From: Epiperipatus broadwayi
Lineage: Eukaryota > Onychophora > Udeonychophora > Euonychophora > Peripatidae
Length of the DNA stretch: 64,000 nt
Direction: 5' to 3'
NCBI GenBank assembly: GCA_028023455.1
Contig: JAQFVV010006293.1
Span: 3,173,844 to 3,237,843 of the forward strand
Shown: in pieces, positions 1 through 11,489 of the stretch
Numbering within the stretch: the stretch's first letter is position 1
Layout of the letters: each line of letters opens with the position of its first letter
Translations under genes and position numbers: made by a program
Notes under the pieces: generated by a model
Databases searched by the model: none
The model's input: the letters and a program-made list of their open reading frames with translations, nothing else
Told to the model about the DNA's origin: nothing

Positions 1-247
1 ACATAGCAAGAGATCAAAAGAATCAGTAGTTATAATCATCAGGTGAAAGTTTTAGAAATAGAGCAGATCACTAGGAAAGAATCTAGATGGTAAATGGAGT
101 AAATGGAGATCTTGGTGTGACCAGCAACAAAATCGGTTGAGATCTCCATCCCCAGAACCCTCAACTAGCTACCAACAAAGGTAGCATTAGTAGCTAGTAT
201 AGGATGGCTGTAATAGTCACAATTTTGGATTTGTCCCTTGGACTTTT
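1..247 (+). other. Possible gag-like remnant, very uncertain
   Basis: One plus-strand frame between about 77 and 193 reads without a stop and includes the stretch RLRSPSPEPSTSYQQ, which resembles the Ser/Arg/Pro-rich tail of some Ty3/gypsy Gag proteins. Several stops follow, and no zinc knuckle or protease can be seen. A short hairpin also lies here (CTAGCTAC / GTAGCTAG near 165-217). The sequence leaves the window on the left, so the larger context is missing. It may be chance; I could not identify it firmly. Confidence 0.2.
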
Positions 248-288
248 TGATATTAGATTACGGAAATATGTATGTGTATGTATAATTG

Positions 289-782
289 TATTTATATATT
301 GGATTATTTCCATCATCTAATATTAAGAATTGAATATCATTAGAAAAATTTAACTTTGTTTAACTATTCCAATTACATTCAACTGTTAATAGTAGCACAT
401 AAGTTAGTATATGTATAACGTTTCAAGAGGTATTATTCTCCTTTCTTCTTCAGGTGTTATTGACCTGACCAGTGACAATACTAGCATGGGAATCAAATTT
501 GGATTTTTAAATTCTGGAATATTGAATATTAAGGTAATTCTCTAACCAACTGGCCATCCTTCCAAAGGCTCAGTTGATAGAGTGTTACCTTAAAATTCAA
601 TATTCAAGAACTAAGAGTCCAAGTTTGATTCCCATGCTACTACTGTCACTGGTCAGGCCAATAACACTGAAAAAAAGAGGAGAATAATACAACAGTTGAA
701 TGTAATTGGAATATTTAAATAAAGTTACATTTTTCTAATGATATTTAGTATTAGATAATGGAAATAGTTCAATATATAAATA
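289..782. mobile_element. Fold-back MITE with head-to-head tRNA-like arms
   Basis: The whole interval is one imperfect palindrome. The outer ends read TATTTATAT...TTTCCATCATCTAATATT on the left and the complement on the right (AGTATTAGATAATGGAAATA). They are bounded by TA, as expected for Tc1/mariner-type MITEs. Further in, both arms hold tRNA-like Pol III boxes. On the right arm, plus strand, a box-A-like GGCTCAGTTGATAGAGTG (567-584) is followed by a box-B-like AAGTTTGATTCCC (621-633). On the left arm, minus strand, the matching pair lies at about 555-540 and 500-488. The two units point away from each other across a loop of roughly 10 bases. A 163-bp relative with the same outer ends and no tRNA-like part lies at 35985-36147. 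The tRNA-like centre is therefore probably an added module (inference). Confidence 0.75.
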
Positions 783-1824
783 GAACTAAAATATCATTAT
801 CACAAAACTTCATGAAAACCCTAATACATGTATAATAATTACAAAGTAAACTGATAAAAGATAAAATAATTTTATATCCAGCTTGTAAGACCATTAAACA
901 TAGTCAAGTATGACAAAAATTAAAGTACATTGGTTTAGAACAAAATTGGCCAATTTGACCTTATTTTGATTCTTCATCTGATAGGAGAGTATTGCACCGT
1001 TAATGTGTATCTGGTGTATTAACACTCAATGAAGGAGTTAGAGATTGTTAAAAGAAAAAAAAAAAATTATAAATTAACAGAAATTGATGTATTTAACATT
1101 CAATATTGTATATTAATAATTATTAACTTTATTTTTTTTTGACCACCAAGAAAATATATGAGTGTAAGTAAAAGATATAGATTAAAACTTATCAATAAAG
1201 TCAGTTTTTTTAAATTAAAGTTGGCTGACAGAAATATCAGACTATATTGAAACTTATTAGAGAACTTTTCTATTATATTTTCTTTCTATAAAGTATGTAC
1301 TACATATAAATCAGATAAAAAGATATCTGTTTGGTTATATAATTTTATTTGAAAATAAATAAAAAGAAAAATATGTATGATAATAATAATTGCGTGGGAT
1401 TAAATTCTCATAGAAATAAAACTAAAGAAAAAGAGTGATAAAATAGATGGATTGAGAATGGCAGAAGGATATATAAAGGGATCCACAGTCTTATAAAAAG
1501 AAGAAAAACATTGTTGAGAAGAGATGTGCAAAGCTGAAACCAACCCAGAGTGTTAAGCTTTGCAATGTGAACTTATGCTCTAATTGCTGAGACTTCAGTT
1601 GCCTTACTAATTGATATCGACATGATTAACAATACTAAAGCATATATATATATATTGGAGAAATGCTCCATATGAATGACTAAAACCAATATATACATTT
1701 ACCGATGCCTTTCTTGGAACCCTATTGCTGATATGATATTTTAAACCAAATTACCGTATCTATATCATGCCTAATGCCCAGAACAACCTTATAGAAAAAT
1801 GAATTCCTGAAATATGATAAATAC
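783..1824. other. No recognisable feature
   Basis: AT-rich DNA with poly(A) and poly(T) runs and a short (TA)n tract near 1643-1656. No ORF, repeat or RNA gene could be supported. Confidence 0.5.
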
Positions 1825-1956
1825 CTATTCACTAACAGATTTTTTTTTTTTTTCTATGTCAGATGCGTTGGCCGGGAAGCGAACCCGGGCCACCTGCTTG
1901 GAAGGCAGCTATGCTAACTACTAGGTCACCAATGCTTGACTATTCACTAACAGATT
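1825..1956 (-). mobile_element. Retroposed tRNA-Gly(TCC) insertion with 17-bp TSD
   Basis: A tRNA-like sequence on the minus strand is followed, in its own 3' direction, by a short trailer (TCTGACATAG) and then an A-tract (a T-run at about 1841-1853 on the plus strand). The insertion is flanked by perfect 17-bp direct repeats CTATTCACTAACAGATT at 1825-1841 and 1940-1956. A-tail plus long target-site duplication is the signature of LINE-driven retroposition. The copied RNA kept its 3' trailer and has no CCA end, so it was probably an unprocessed Pol III transcript or a minimal SINE. Confidence 0.85.
1864..1935 (-). pseudogene. tRNA-Gly(TCC) retropseudogene
   Basis: Read on the minus strand, this 72-base segment folds as a tRNA. 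The acceptor 5' strand is GCATTGG and the 3' strand CCAACGC plus discriminator A. The anticodon arm is CTGCC-TTCCAA-GCAG with anticodon TCC. The T arm is CCGGG-TTCGCTT-CCCGG. Eukaryotic tRNA-Gly(TCC) genes share this sequence closely (established knowledge). The acceptor stem has one A-C mismatch at its third pair, consistent with CpG decay of G to A. Because it sits inside a target-duplicated, A-tailed insertion and has no oligo-T terminator downstream, it is called a retropseudogene, although Pol III boxes A and B are intact enough for residual transcription. Confidence 0.85.
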
Positions 1957-2710
1957 GTGAACCAAATAATGGAAAAGTTGCAACTTTCAAACCCACAGCC
2001 ATAGCTACACTATGAACTAATTACATAAAAATCCACAGTAAGCTTTGAGAATTTAATATTTATAAAAATCAAAAATCTGCTACTTTTTATCTAACATATG
2101 AACTTAAAATAAATTTAAACATAAACTTATTAATGAATTACTTTAAAGAATTTCAAGTATTATTATCTGCAATATAATTTAATAATTTGATATGATATAT
2201 ATGTTTTATTTTTATTAATTTATATCATTAATTGTCTGTTATTAGACCATAGGAAGGGTGTGTGGAATGGGGTAGTTTATAAACTGTATTACATTGTTAT
2301 TTTTTTTTATTGTTTTTATTAAATGTTTGTTTTAAAATATAGCATTCAACAATCTCCATAATACTTGCATATAATAGTGAGTATTAATATATTTAATTAC
2401 CTTATGATATTTTGTTTGGGGAGATGCAACAAATATAAAGAAAATAAAGAGTAAATTATTTAACAAATACTGAAACAGTGTATTAACAAGGTAGGTTGCT
2501 TGTACTAGCACCCTAGTAAAAAGAATTAACAGCTGTTTTAGATTTAAAAGTTTTATATTAAGTCATACAACAATAATTCTGTTGTTATATATAATATTTA
2601 TACCCAGAGTTCTGGCTAACTAGGCAAGATAATTGTGGCTTCCAAGAGTAATTCATTAGTTTGTTATTTGTATGAAGCCATCCATGATTTGGTTTTTCTA
2701 ACTAGATTAA
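1957..2710. other. No recognisable feature
   Basis: AT-rich sequence with long T-runs. An ORF can be drawn from 2635, but it runs into the inverted repeat of the next element and has no family resemblance. Confidence 0.5.
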
Positions 2711-3732
2711 CTATATATGCACATCAACAAATAAAGGTAAAATTGCAGTTTCCAGGTCACAATAAAATTCGAATTTTGTTTCAAATTTTTCTCACCAGAG
2801 TGTTTCTTGTCGAATTATTTAAAAATTTGTTGTGAAATATAAAATACAAGAAATTATAATATAAAAAAATAATAAATAACAAATAATTATATTATAAAAA
2901 ATAATTTATTAAAATAATAATATATCCTACCAACAAATCCATCGACTTGTGTTGGATGTCGGTGAAAATATGTTGCGCACTCTTCGCGGCAAATTATGTG
3001 CCCAATAATATACTACAAGCATAATTGTCTTTAAGGATAAATGGCTTTTAAAAAAAAAAGAACCCTTTCTGATAGATACACGACGGCGACATAATCTGCA
3101 TTGCCATCTGTGACCATCTCCACATTCTTGCTATTTGATGAGAGAACACTGCACACCGCAATGCTGGCATAGAGTACTATTCTTAAGCAGGCGCCTCCTT
3201 GCTAACCACTTCATTGCTAACTCCAGAGTTCGAAGTTCATCCATCAACAGACATGATGTCCAATTTTCTATGCGAATATCTGCACCATGTAACACTTCAT
3301 TTTCTGGTACTACAACTACATTACCATTTATAGGATTCATTTTACGAATTACTCTGGAAATTAAAAAACTCTGAAAGCCACATCTTACAACTTTGGAAAA
3401 CTTGTAAAATGTGCCCCAAGACAATGTAACAATTTCACACTACCAGAAATACTTTATTCGAATCCTATTTGCGAATTTTATCGCTATTGTAAGCGAAAAC
3501 TACAATGGACAGTAATTACGAATGTTGGTAGGATATATTGTTTTTGATAACTTAAGGTAGGATATATTGTTATTATTTTAATAACTGAAACACACAGTAT
3601 TATTTTAATAAATAATTTTTTTCTTTAAATATTCGACAAGAAACACTCTGGTGAGGAAACAAAATTCGAATTTTATTGTGACCTGGAAACTGCAATTTTA
3701 CCCAAATAAATAATGTGCAGCTATATATATGT
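2711..3732 (-). mobile_element. Long-inverted-repeat element with ISXO2/Merlin-like transposase fragment
   Basis: About 220 bp at the left (2711-2936) is repeated inverted at the right (about 3515-3732). For example GGTAAAATTGCAGTTTCC at the left answers GGAAACTGCAATTTTACC at the right, and ATATATCCTACCAAC answers GTTGGTAGGATATAT. Between the arms lies the start of a transposase gene on the minus strand. The gene's catalytic core is missing, so this is a deleted, non-autonomous copy. The exact ends are AT-rich; TTAA occurs just outside both arms, but the ends do not align cleanly enough to call a target duplication. Confidence 0.7.
2955..3424 (-). pseudogene. ISXO2/IS1595-like transposase, N-terminal domain only
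   Basis: The minus strand reads from MSWGTFYKF at 3424 through about 97 residues to a TAG at 3131-3133, then continues in the same frame as QECGDGHRWQCRLCRRRVS and on to about 2955. The stretch ELAMKWLARRRLLKNSTLCQ, the two CxxC-type pairs (CQHC, CRLC) around DGHRWQC and the later SHLSLKTIMLVVYYW match the general pattern of the zinc-ribbon N-terminus of ISXO2-like (Merlin-related) transposases, as I recall the family. The DDE catalytic domain is absent because the reading frame runs into the left inverted repeat. One in-frame stop breaks it. It cannot be active. The plus-strand ORF in the same place is a shadow. Confidence 0.65.
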
Positions 3733-5188
3733 TAATAGAACCCATATGAGCAGTAGATGGGGAAGATTTGCTTCAATATATACACACACAATGTATACAT
3801 TAGATATGAACAATTTTTTTAAAATATGAATAATTAAAACAGTATCAATATTGATAAATAATTTGAGAAAATTGTCACTCAAATTTGATAAAAGATATAT
3901 ATATATATATTTGTCAACAATTTTTTTAAAAAACTTTTTTTGCTGTTATTGTGATTGAAGTCTGAATTGAGAAAAATTAAATTCCAAGATTTAAGCTATA
4001 CATTTACAAATCATATTGCTTTATTTACAATGATATGATTTGAATTGCATTAAGAATTTGGGAATTTTAAGGCTAACTTTGAAAATAAAATTATATTGCT
4101 ATCTTGTATTTTGAATTGCAGTCAAGAATTTGGGAATGAAATTTCTATTTTAAGGCTAATTCTGAAAATAAAATTAGCTTAAACCAGCATATCATGTAAC
4201 AAGTTACCTAGAACTATTATAGAGAATGCAAATAATATTAACTAAGAGAATAAATTTAGATCTATAGAGATTGACACAATAATTAGTAAAAAAAAATAAA
4301 AAATACAAACTCTGAATTTTATTTGTGTTAATATTATGATTACAAACAAAAAAGATATATATTCAAAAAAAATAGCAAAGGTATGTGGAATGAAATATGG
4401 GGAAATGACATAATAAAATTTAAAAAGAAAATGGATTTAAGGCATTTTGCATTAGCAAAGTGTCATAGTAAAAATTAAATAACTTAAATGAAAATGAAAT
4501 GACTATTCATCAAGAAGAGAAAATAATGGATCAATTAAAAAAAGTCTTAATTTGCAATGGAATGATAAAATCAAAAATTTTGTTATAACATTTTAAAAAT
4601 GTATGCTCATGAAATGTCAAACTCAAGATTGTTAAAATTGAAACCCACATTCTATATTTGTATAGAATGTAATGGTAAATATGTAACAGTAAATATTCAA
4701 CAGTATGCAGGTTTGAACCAAGAACCGATGACATGCAAATATAAATTTAATATGTACCATAAATTTTGATTCAAATAAATATGCAAAATTCAAATAAAAG
4801 AAAAATGATTCAATTCAAGTATATAATAATATTAAGCAATGTAATAACAATGATTTATAATTTAAAAGTACAAGTACTCCCAAAAGTATTTTATTTGTTT
4901 TTCAGTTTCAATAAAAATGAACTTCAAAGATGCCAAATCTTCTAAAAAGAAAGTTTACTTTTGGAAAACTATTAAAAAACTGATTATCATCAATTACAAA
5001 TTATCACTGCCATCCCTGCATGTCCTCCAATGGATTGCATGATTTCTCAAAGTGGTATTAACTAACATATTGAGTGTTAAATGAACTAAATGGATTAATA
5101 AAATAAATATATAATTTATCAACAATGAATAAATAAAACTGTTCTGTATATACTTGCAACCTTAATATTAAATATAATAAGTTTAAGG
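3733..5188. other. No recognisable feature
   Basis: AT-rich DNA with a (TA)n tract near 3896-3910. Two related segments, each with AAGAATTTGGGAAT and TTTTAAGGCTAA, occur at about 4050-4090 and 4123-4166, suggesting an old local duplication. No gene is supported. Confidence 0.4.
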
Positions 5189-5388
5189 CTTTATAACAGT
5201 GGTTTTTAATCTTTTTGTATTCTAGAGCAAATTCTAAAATACTGATAAAGCAAATACAAATGAGAGGAATTAAAAAGTTATTTTTCTTTTATTTTTCCAT
5301 AATAGTGATAAAGTTAGTTTTTAGTTTCTAATAATTAATAAAGCAAGTCATATATAACATGACATTACTTTTATGAGCTTGTAATTAC

Positions 5389-5458
5389 AAAAATGCACAT
5401 AGAGAGCGTAATTTACGAGCTTGTTAGAGCTATTGGTACGCTCTCTATGTGCATTTTT
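5389..5458. repeat. Perfect 22-bp inverted repeat, small hairpin
   Basis: AAAAATGCACATAGAGAGCG (plus TA) at 5389-5410 is answered exactly by its complement at 5437-5458, with 26 bases between. The arms are identical while the surrounding hAT relic is badly decayed, so this is probably a later insertion of a very small hairpin element. No target duplication was found. Confidence 0.7.
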
Positions 5459-5879
5459 AGTTTCTAAATTACACCAGTGATAATTAGGTTCCAAAAAAGT
5501 CTTATGGTGCTGCTGGCAATAAAATTTAAAACTGTATTTACATTTTTCGTTATGTTTATGATTTTTTTTTTTTTGAAGACGTTTTTTATTTTTTTTTGAG
5601 ATTTAATAATATACAGTTATTTTTTGTATTAAGGAAAATAATTGTTGATTTTTAATGTTTTTTTTTTTTGCATAGGTACTATTTAAAAAAAAAATTATGT
5701 TTTTAGAAAAATACTTTTAATTTTGTTTAATTTATAAATTTAACAGAAAATATGATAAAATAAAAAAATTAAATGTAATAACAAAAATAATATTCTCAAC
5801 ATTAATTGTCAATGCAATCTTTGGTATTACATTTCATTGATCAGGGCTTCATAATTAGAACAGTGTGATGATATTCTTG

Positions 5880-7672
5880 TCTGTAAAACAGTATGATGAT
5901 ATTCCTGTTGGTAAGCAATCATCAAGATGCTCATCAGTAAGTAATCATCAAAATGCTCATCAGTAAGTCGAGATCTGTACTTTGATTTTATAATATTCAT
6001 AGATGAAAATAAGGATTCACACAGGTATGTGGAATTGAAAAAAATATTTTATCTTGTAAGCTGCTCTTTTTAAGAATGAAAAACTTTTTTCTGTCAACTA
6101 GATTCCAGAAATTCTTATCTGATATATAGAATTTTAGCATAATATCATTTTGAAGAGCCAAAATTTCTAGCTTGAGTTCTTCTGGTCTTATTTGAACAAC
6201 TTCTGCAATGTGTGCAGCTATTTCTGTTATATTTACTTGACATGTGAAAGGATTGATAAGAAAGGTAACCATGGGCTTGATGACAGTAAACTACTGAAAT
6301 CTCTTCTCCAATTGCTCCTGAAGCAATTGAAGGTGTTTTACATAGGATGAAAAATTAAATCCCTTGTCAGCTATCATTTTTTTCATACTTGGAAAATGCA
6401 TGAGAGACTTCATCTGTAGATATGTTATCCACAAAATGAGTTTTATTTTAAATGAATTTACATACTCTATCATTTAAGCTTTATGTTATATTTTCTCTAC
6501 AGATCCGGATTTAAGGAATTCAATTTTTCCATTATATCAATAAGAAAGCCCAAATCAGGCAGCCAACAAAAGTCTGTTAGTTCATTGTATTTTTCATTTT
6601 TTGTGATCAAAATTTTTTTTCCTATCAAACTTACAAATCCTGTAAAAACTTTACCTTTATTGAGTCAATGTATTTCAGTATGCAGAATGAGATCATGTTC
6701 TTTATCTTCATTATTTGCCAATAGGGCTTTGAAAAGTCAGTGCTTCAAAGGAGCTGCTCGAATAGAGTTGATTATTTTTGTAACTCCTTTCATCACATTT
6801 CTGAAGGGCAATACTCTATCACATAAAACGTTTTGATGGATAATACATTGATAGGACATAAAGTTTGGAAATGATTCATCTTTCTTTAAAAAGGCAATAA
6901 ATCCACTAATATTACTAACCATTGCTGGTGCTTAATCAGTGATTATAGCAGACAGCTTGTGTAAAGGCATATTTATCGAGTTGGCATATGTTGTGAATGT
7001 ATTATAAATAATCTCACCCATTGTTCATCCTTTCATTGGAAATATTTTGAATATATCTTCTTTCATAGTGAAATTACTAAATACCATTCTCACCATAACT
7101 ATTACTTGTGCTGAGTCTGATATGTTTGTTGATTCATCAAATTGTAGTGAAAACCACTCACATATTTTGAAGTCACTCCTAATCTGAATGTATTCTTGTA
7201 GCAATGTTATTTGATAACTGTAAGTCTTGCATTGCTAATATAATTTCACATTTGCTAGAAAATATCTCAAATAAACAATCAGCACCAATCAAAAATGCCT
7301 CTTTTAAAAAGACATCTCACCATCCTGGAATAGTTTTTTTTTTCTCTGCTAGCATATGACAATTTTTCCAAAGAATCAATGATAGCATTTTTAGATTTTT
7401 TCACTTGCCTAGTGAATACCGACTGATGAGCAGATAAGTTTGACTTTAACTGAGTTATTTGTTGCTTTCTTACTTCAGATTTCAGGGTTTAATGTGTCTT
7501 AAATGTTGCATGAATTGTCTGAAAGTGATGTTCAACATTATGTTTTTAGCACTGCAACGCTACTATTACAAATAAGCAAACATATTTATCTTTAAAATTA
7601 ACAAAATGATATGATGTCTCCCATCACTGTTAAAATAATAAATTTGTTGTTTTTTACTTGATCCACTCATTT
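5880..7672 (-). pseudogene. hAT transposase pseudogene
   Basis: Recognisable blocks in order on the minus strand: a start-like MSGSSKKQQIYYF at about 7670; a central block with CIIHQNVLCDRVLPFRNVM near 6770-6850, typical of the GTF2IRD2/ZBED5/SCAND3 type of hAT transposase; and the C-terminal dimerisation region with STYLCESLFSSMNIIKSKYR near 5955-6030. Blocks are in different frames and carry many stops, so the protein is dead. The same C-terminal region appears in the element at 55620-56421, so both belong to one family. Near the 3' end a short direct repeat of the tail (GCTCATCAGTAAGT, twice at about 5930-5970) can be seen. Plus-strand ORFs here are shadows. Confidence 0.8.
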
Positions 7673-7981
7673 TAGATTAAAAATAAATATATATTTACAT
7701 ATTACAAAATTAGTGAGCGAGCAAAGCAAATATGGCAGCACAGAGTCAGAGATTCTATCATTAGCACAACTTGTAGCAGATGGAGATGTTGATTTTTTTT
7801 TCATATTACCAAATTTTTACTATTAGCTTTAAAAATATTACATCTGCATTAATGGTAGCCTACGTTTTTCATTGTTTGCATTGTCAGTTATTTAAATAAA
7901 ATTTTTTCTGTGGTTCTGAAGTAGTGGCAGGCACACACAAATCACTCCATGGACACAGGGTTGGGAAACCCTGGCTTATAG

Positions 7982-10204
7982 TATTTATAATGATAAGATG
8001 CTACCATGTTAAATATTGAAATAGCGACAAACCATGATTTTTTGAAGATATTATTTTTTAAATACATTTCCCGTTGTCTTCATTAATTTTTCCGAAGATG
8101 GTATTTTTTCTCCTTGGGTATTGGTGATGATAGAGAGTAATACAGCCACATTGATGATATTATATAATGTATAATATCAGTAGGTCTTAGGTAGTTCTTA
8201 TGGCATTGTCCATTTCTTCCTTCACAGCATTATAGAGTCAGGCATTGACTGGTTTTACAAACTTCAGCATTTGTTTCTGGATCTGATTGCATTTTCTTGA
8301 TATTTTGACTAGGGTGTTTTTTTTTTTTTTTTTTGCCTAGTTCACACATTGGAGAAAGTTTTCTGCTAAATAAAATTATCATATTGGCTGTTATGACCTG
8401 AGTATTGAAAAATACTTTAAAAAACAGTCAGTAAAATATGGCTATCCAAGTTAAGATGGAAAACACTTCTAACTAGCGGTTGTTTCTCTCCTCGGCATGT
8501 ATCACTGCAATCGGGTTTTAAAAGTGGAATGGACTGCAATGAAAAAAAACAATTTGGAATCATACTGCCTAGTTATCTATTTGATGTTGTTCAAACATGT
8601 TTTTAAACAAAGTATACTCACCAGCTAGAGAAAATCTAACTTTTGCATCATTACACACCACTATATTTTTTGAAAAACATGATATGAAAACAAATTCCCA
8701 GATGTTTTAAAATTATATAATTATTTGATACATAAATGAACAAAAGAAAAAAATAGTTTTTTTCTTATCTTTTTTTATTTACATTAGTTAATGGTTTAAA
8801 AAGAAAGAAAAAATCATTGCCGATATTTAAATATAACTGGATAATTTCTAAAATATTATTAATCCAAAATTTTAATATTATATTTTACTTTACCATCCTG
8901 TTTTACTATAAAATGTAGTAAATTTTATTTAAAACTAAATTCAAAATAGGCAAATTAAAAAGGGTTCAAAAATGCTTTAGATTTTTAAAAATTACTCAAT
9001 TCAAATGTTTTACGTATCAAAACCATTTTTTTCCCCCTTTACAGTGAAATTCATCATCAGGTTTCTTACATATTACAAAGTAAATACTTAATAGAATAAT
9101 AAAGCCAAATACATAAATTAACTTTTCTTTTAATTTTTTAGGCAGTTTACTCAAGTGATGCATATAAATGCATACATATGCACATGACAGTTTAAATATT
9201 AATTATTCAATTTTGATAATGAGTATTTATTAAACATTTTTTAAACACAGCATTCATAAAATGCAGTTGTACAAATAATTATAGTATATATCAATGTATT
9301 TATTTTCAATACATACAATACTCCAAGCAGTGTGGTCTTAATATTAAAATTGGCTGGTTGGAGTCCAAATAGTGTCCAAAAAAAAAAAGAAAGATAGTTA
9401 ATTAAATTGAATTTTTAAACTTGTATGACTTTGTCACTTGACTTCAGAGCACAAAACCATGTCATAAATTGTTAAATAAAAAAAGTATTGCAATATTTAT
9501 TTATTGTTAAGTTAAATTTTTAAGAAATTTCATAGAAGCTCAAACTAAATTATTGGAGAATATCTATCAAATTTTTGGAATTGGGTGATTACACTCTATA
9601 AGTTAAGAAAAAAAAAGTTTTTTTTTTTTTTTATTAATGTTATCTTCTTTTTTTTTTTGTAATGTATTATCAGCAATTTAGTTTTTATAAAAATAATTAT
9701 CATATAATTTTTAATTTTAGAAAAATAAAGTTTATTTAGAATAGACCTATTTTTATTTCAGTAATTATATTATAATTGAAGGCATTAATTTAATTCATAG
9801 TAAAAACTTTTATTGTTAATTAATTAAAATAATTTTTAAATAAAAACTATTTCAAAAAAACATTTTTTAAAAAATTGTTTGCACTTGTTTTTTATTTTTT
9901 GCCATGTGATAAAATTTGTCAAAATTATAGAAAAAAAGAACATATTTTAAATATGGATACTTTTTTTTTAATCTTGAAATGTTAGACCCTTTTTAAATAA
10001 AATTAATTTTGATTGCTAATAATATGTGAATATCTGATTAATTGTATGATCATCAGTTGTGTGACAGTGAAAAATCGAAACAATCCCAATAGTGAGAAAA
10101 TTAATGATAATACTAATTCTAAATCATTTTTTAAAAAAGTATTAACAGTCATTTTTAAAGTAAGGTAGTTCTTATCACTCCAGAAGAAAGGAATAGATAA
10201 GAAC
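7982..10204. other. No recognisable feature
   Basis: AT-rich DNA with poly(T) tracts near 8318, 9617 and 9640. A segment at about 8170-8540 is less AT-rich and reads as Lys/Asn-rich peptide fragments on the minus strand, but no family could be recognised. Confidence 0.4.
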
Positions 10205-11125
10205 ATAAAATTAAAGAAGAGTTTTGTAATGACTATACCTACCAATTCCTGAATCATGAAGTTATATATATCACATACTAGTCTTTTAGTCTTTGGTGCT
10301 ATTTTTACCATATTTTACAACAACCTGGGTTTTTTTTTAATGAAAGATTCCTATATAGCACTTGAATATATTCTATTCTCATTCATATCTTCCCAATAAA
10401 AGCTATCATTGTTATGACTTTTCAGAGGGTCTTTAATGTAATAGGGGCTGCTTTACTCATGAAAACTATTCTCAAGTTCCCTGTAAAATATTTTTTCAAA
10501 GTCTGTTACTATTCATTTATTTCATAAACTCAACACCCCAGCAAACTAGAGAACATAATTTGTTTTACAATGTTAATTATCATATGTTTAAATATTATGG
10601 AATATCTTTAAAATGTTTTTTTGTTATTGTTATTATATCACAAATATTAATAGCTTCAATATAGTACATCACTTTAATAAAATATTTTGTTTTTGACTTG
10701 TTAAATATTACAACAGCGCATTGGAATCTGTATTGTAACTCAACATCCAAGTCTGCACTACTACTTAAAATGTTACTAAGATATTTTAAATTGATTCACA
10801 TTTTCAAACTGATAGTGATTTAAAATAAAAATTAAGTTGTTTTTTTTTCTTCACAATTAATCTAAATAAAACATCTGACTCACTTCTAAATATTAAACCA
10901 AAAAACTATATTTACAGGTTGCTTTCAAAAAATTAAGAATAATATTCTATAAATGATTTTTTAAATGGGTAACAATATTACAACTATCAGCTTATTGTAA
11001 ATTCTAGAGCAATTCTTGTTTTGGTTTTTAACGAATTTAAATTAACAGTTTTGTTTTGAAACTATGTTACATCTTGATGCTTGTTGTATACTGTTCAAAA
11101 GATCTATATTAAAAAAGTACTAAAA
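10205..11125 (-). pseudogene. LINE relic, 3' part of reverse transcriptase ORF (copy 1)
   Basis: This stretch aligns by eye with the better copy at 36395-37560. Shared segments include AGTTTTGTAATGACTATA, then TTCTCATTCATATCTTCCCA followed by ATAAAA, then ATCAGCTTATTGTAAATTC, in the same order and spacing trend. In the second copy the last of these encodes the catalytic ADD motif of a reverse transcriptase, so this copy covers the region from there to the C-terminus. It is full of stops and small indels. The 102-codon ORF at 10003-10311 overlaps the end of the relic but has no recognisable motif. Confidence 0.55.
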
Positions 11126-11489
11126 GAAAGATGATACTAATAATACATCTTCATTTAACACTATTTTCTTCCTTTGGTATTTATGTATTAATCCAGTAGT
11201 GAAATTTTAGTTTTCATTATTTAAGATTATTTACGGTTACTGATAGTATGTTTTATTTAATTAAATAAATTTAACTTTCAAAGATTTAAAGAACTCCACA
11301 TTCTGTATGAATGTCAATTTATTTATATGGAAAAAGATGGCTATTGTTAAAGCATAAGTCAGTCAGTGATAACTAGAAGTTAATAAAGAATGTATAGTAG
11401 ATATAAAAATACTCTAGAGATCTTCAACAACTTATCTTTAAAAGTAACTTAATTAAGTAAAACGTACTATCAAATATTTAGCAATCATA

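Larger units (their letters stand above)
5197..7973 (-). mobile_element. Degraded hAT transposon (GTF2IRD2/ZBED5-like group)
   Basis: The left end begins CAGTGGTTTTTAATC and the right end, read inward on the minus strand, begins CAGGGTTTCCCAACC, the usual hAT terminal pattern. The flanking octamers CTTTATAA (5189-5196) and GCTTATAG (7974-7981) match at 5 of 8 positions, as expected for an old 8-bp target duplication. Nearly the full length of a transposase gene can be followed between them on the minus strand. A 68-70 bp perfect hairpin (5389-5458) has been added within the 3' end. Confidence 0.8.

Noticed and set aside
1864-1935. Functional tRNA-Gly gene
   Set aside because: It sits inside an A-tailed, target-duplicated insertion, has an acceptor mismatch and lacks a T-run terminator downstream.
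6483-6836. 117-codon plus-strand ORF
   Set aside because: Lies opposite the hAT transposase pseudogene, whose minus-strand frames carry the recognisable motifs; it is a shadow.
8170-8540. Possible decayed gene on the minus strand
   Set aside because: Only short Lys/Asn-rich fragments between stops, with no family resemblance.
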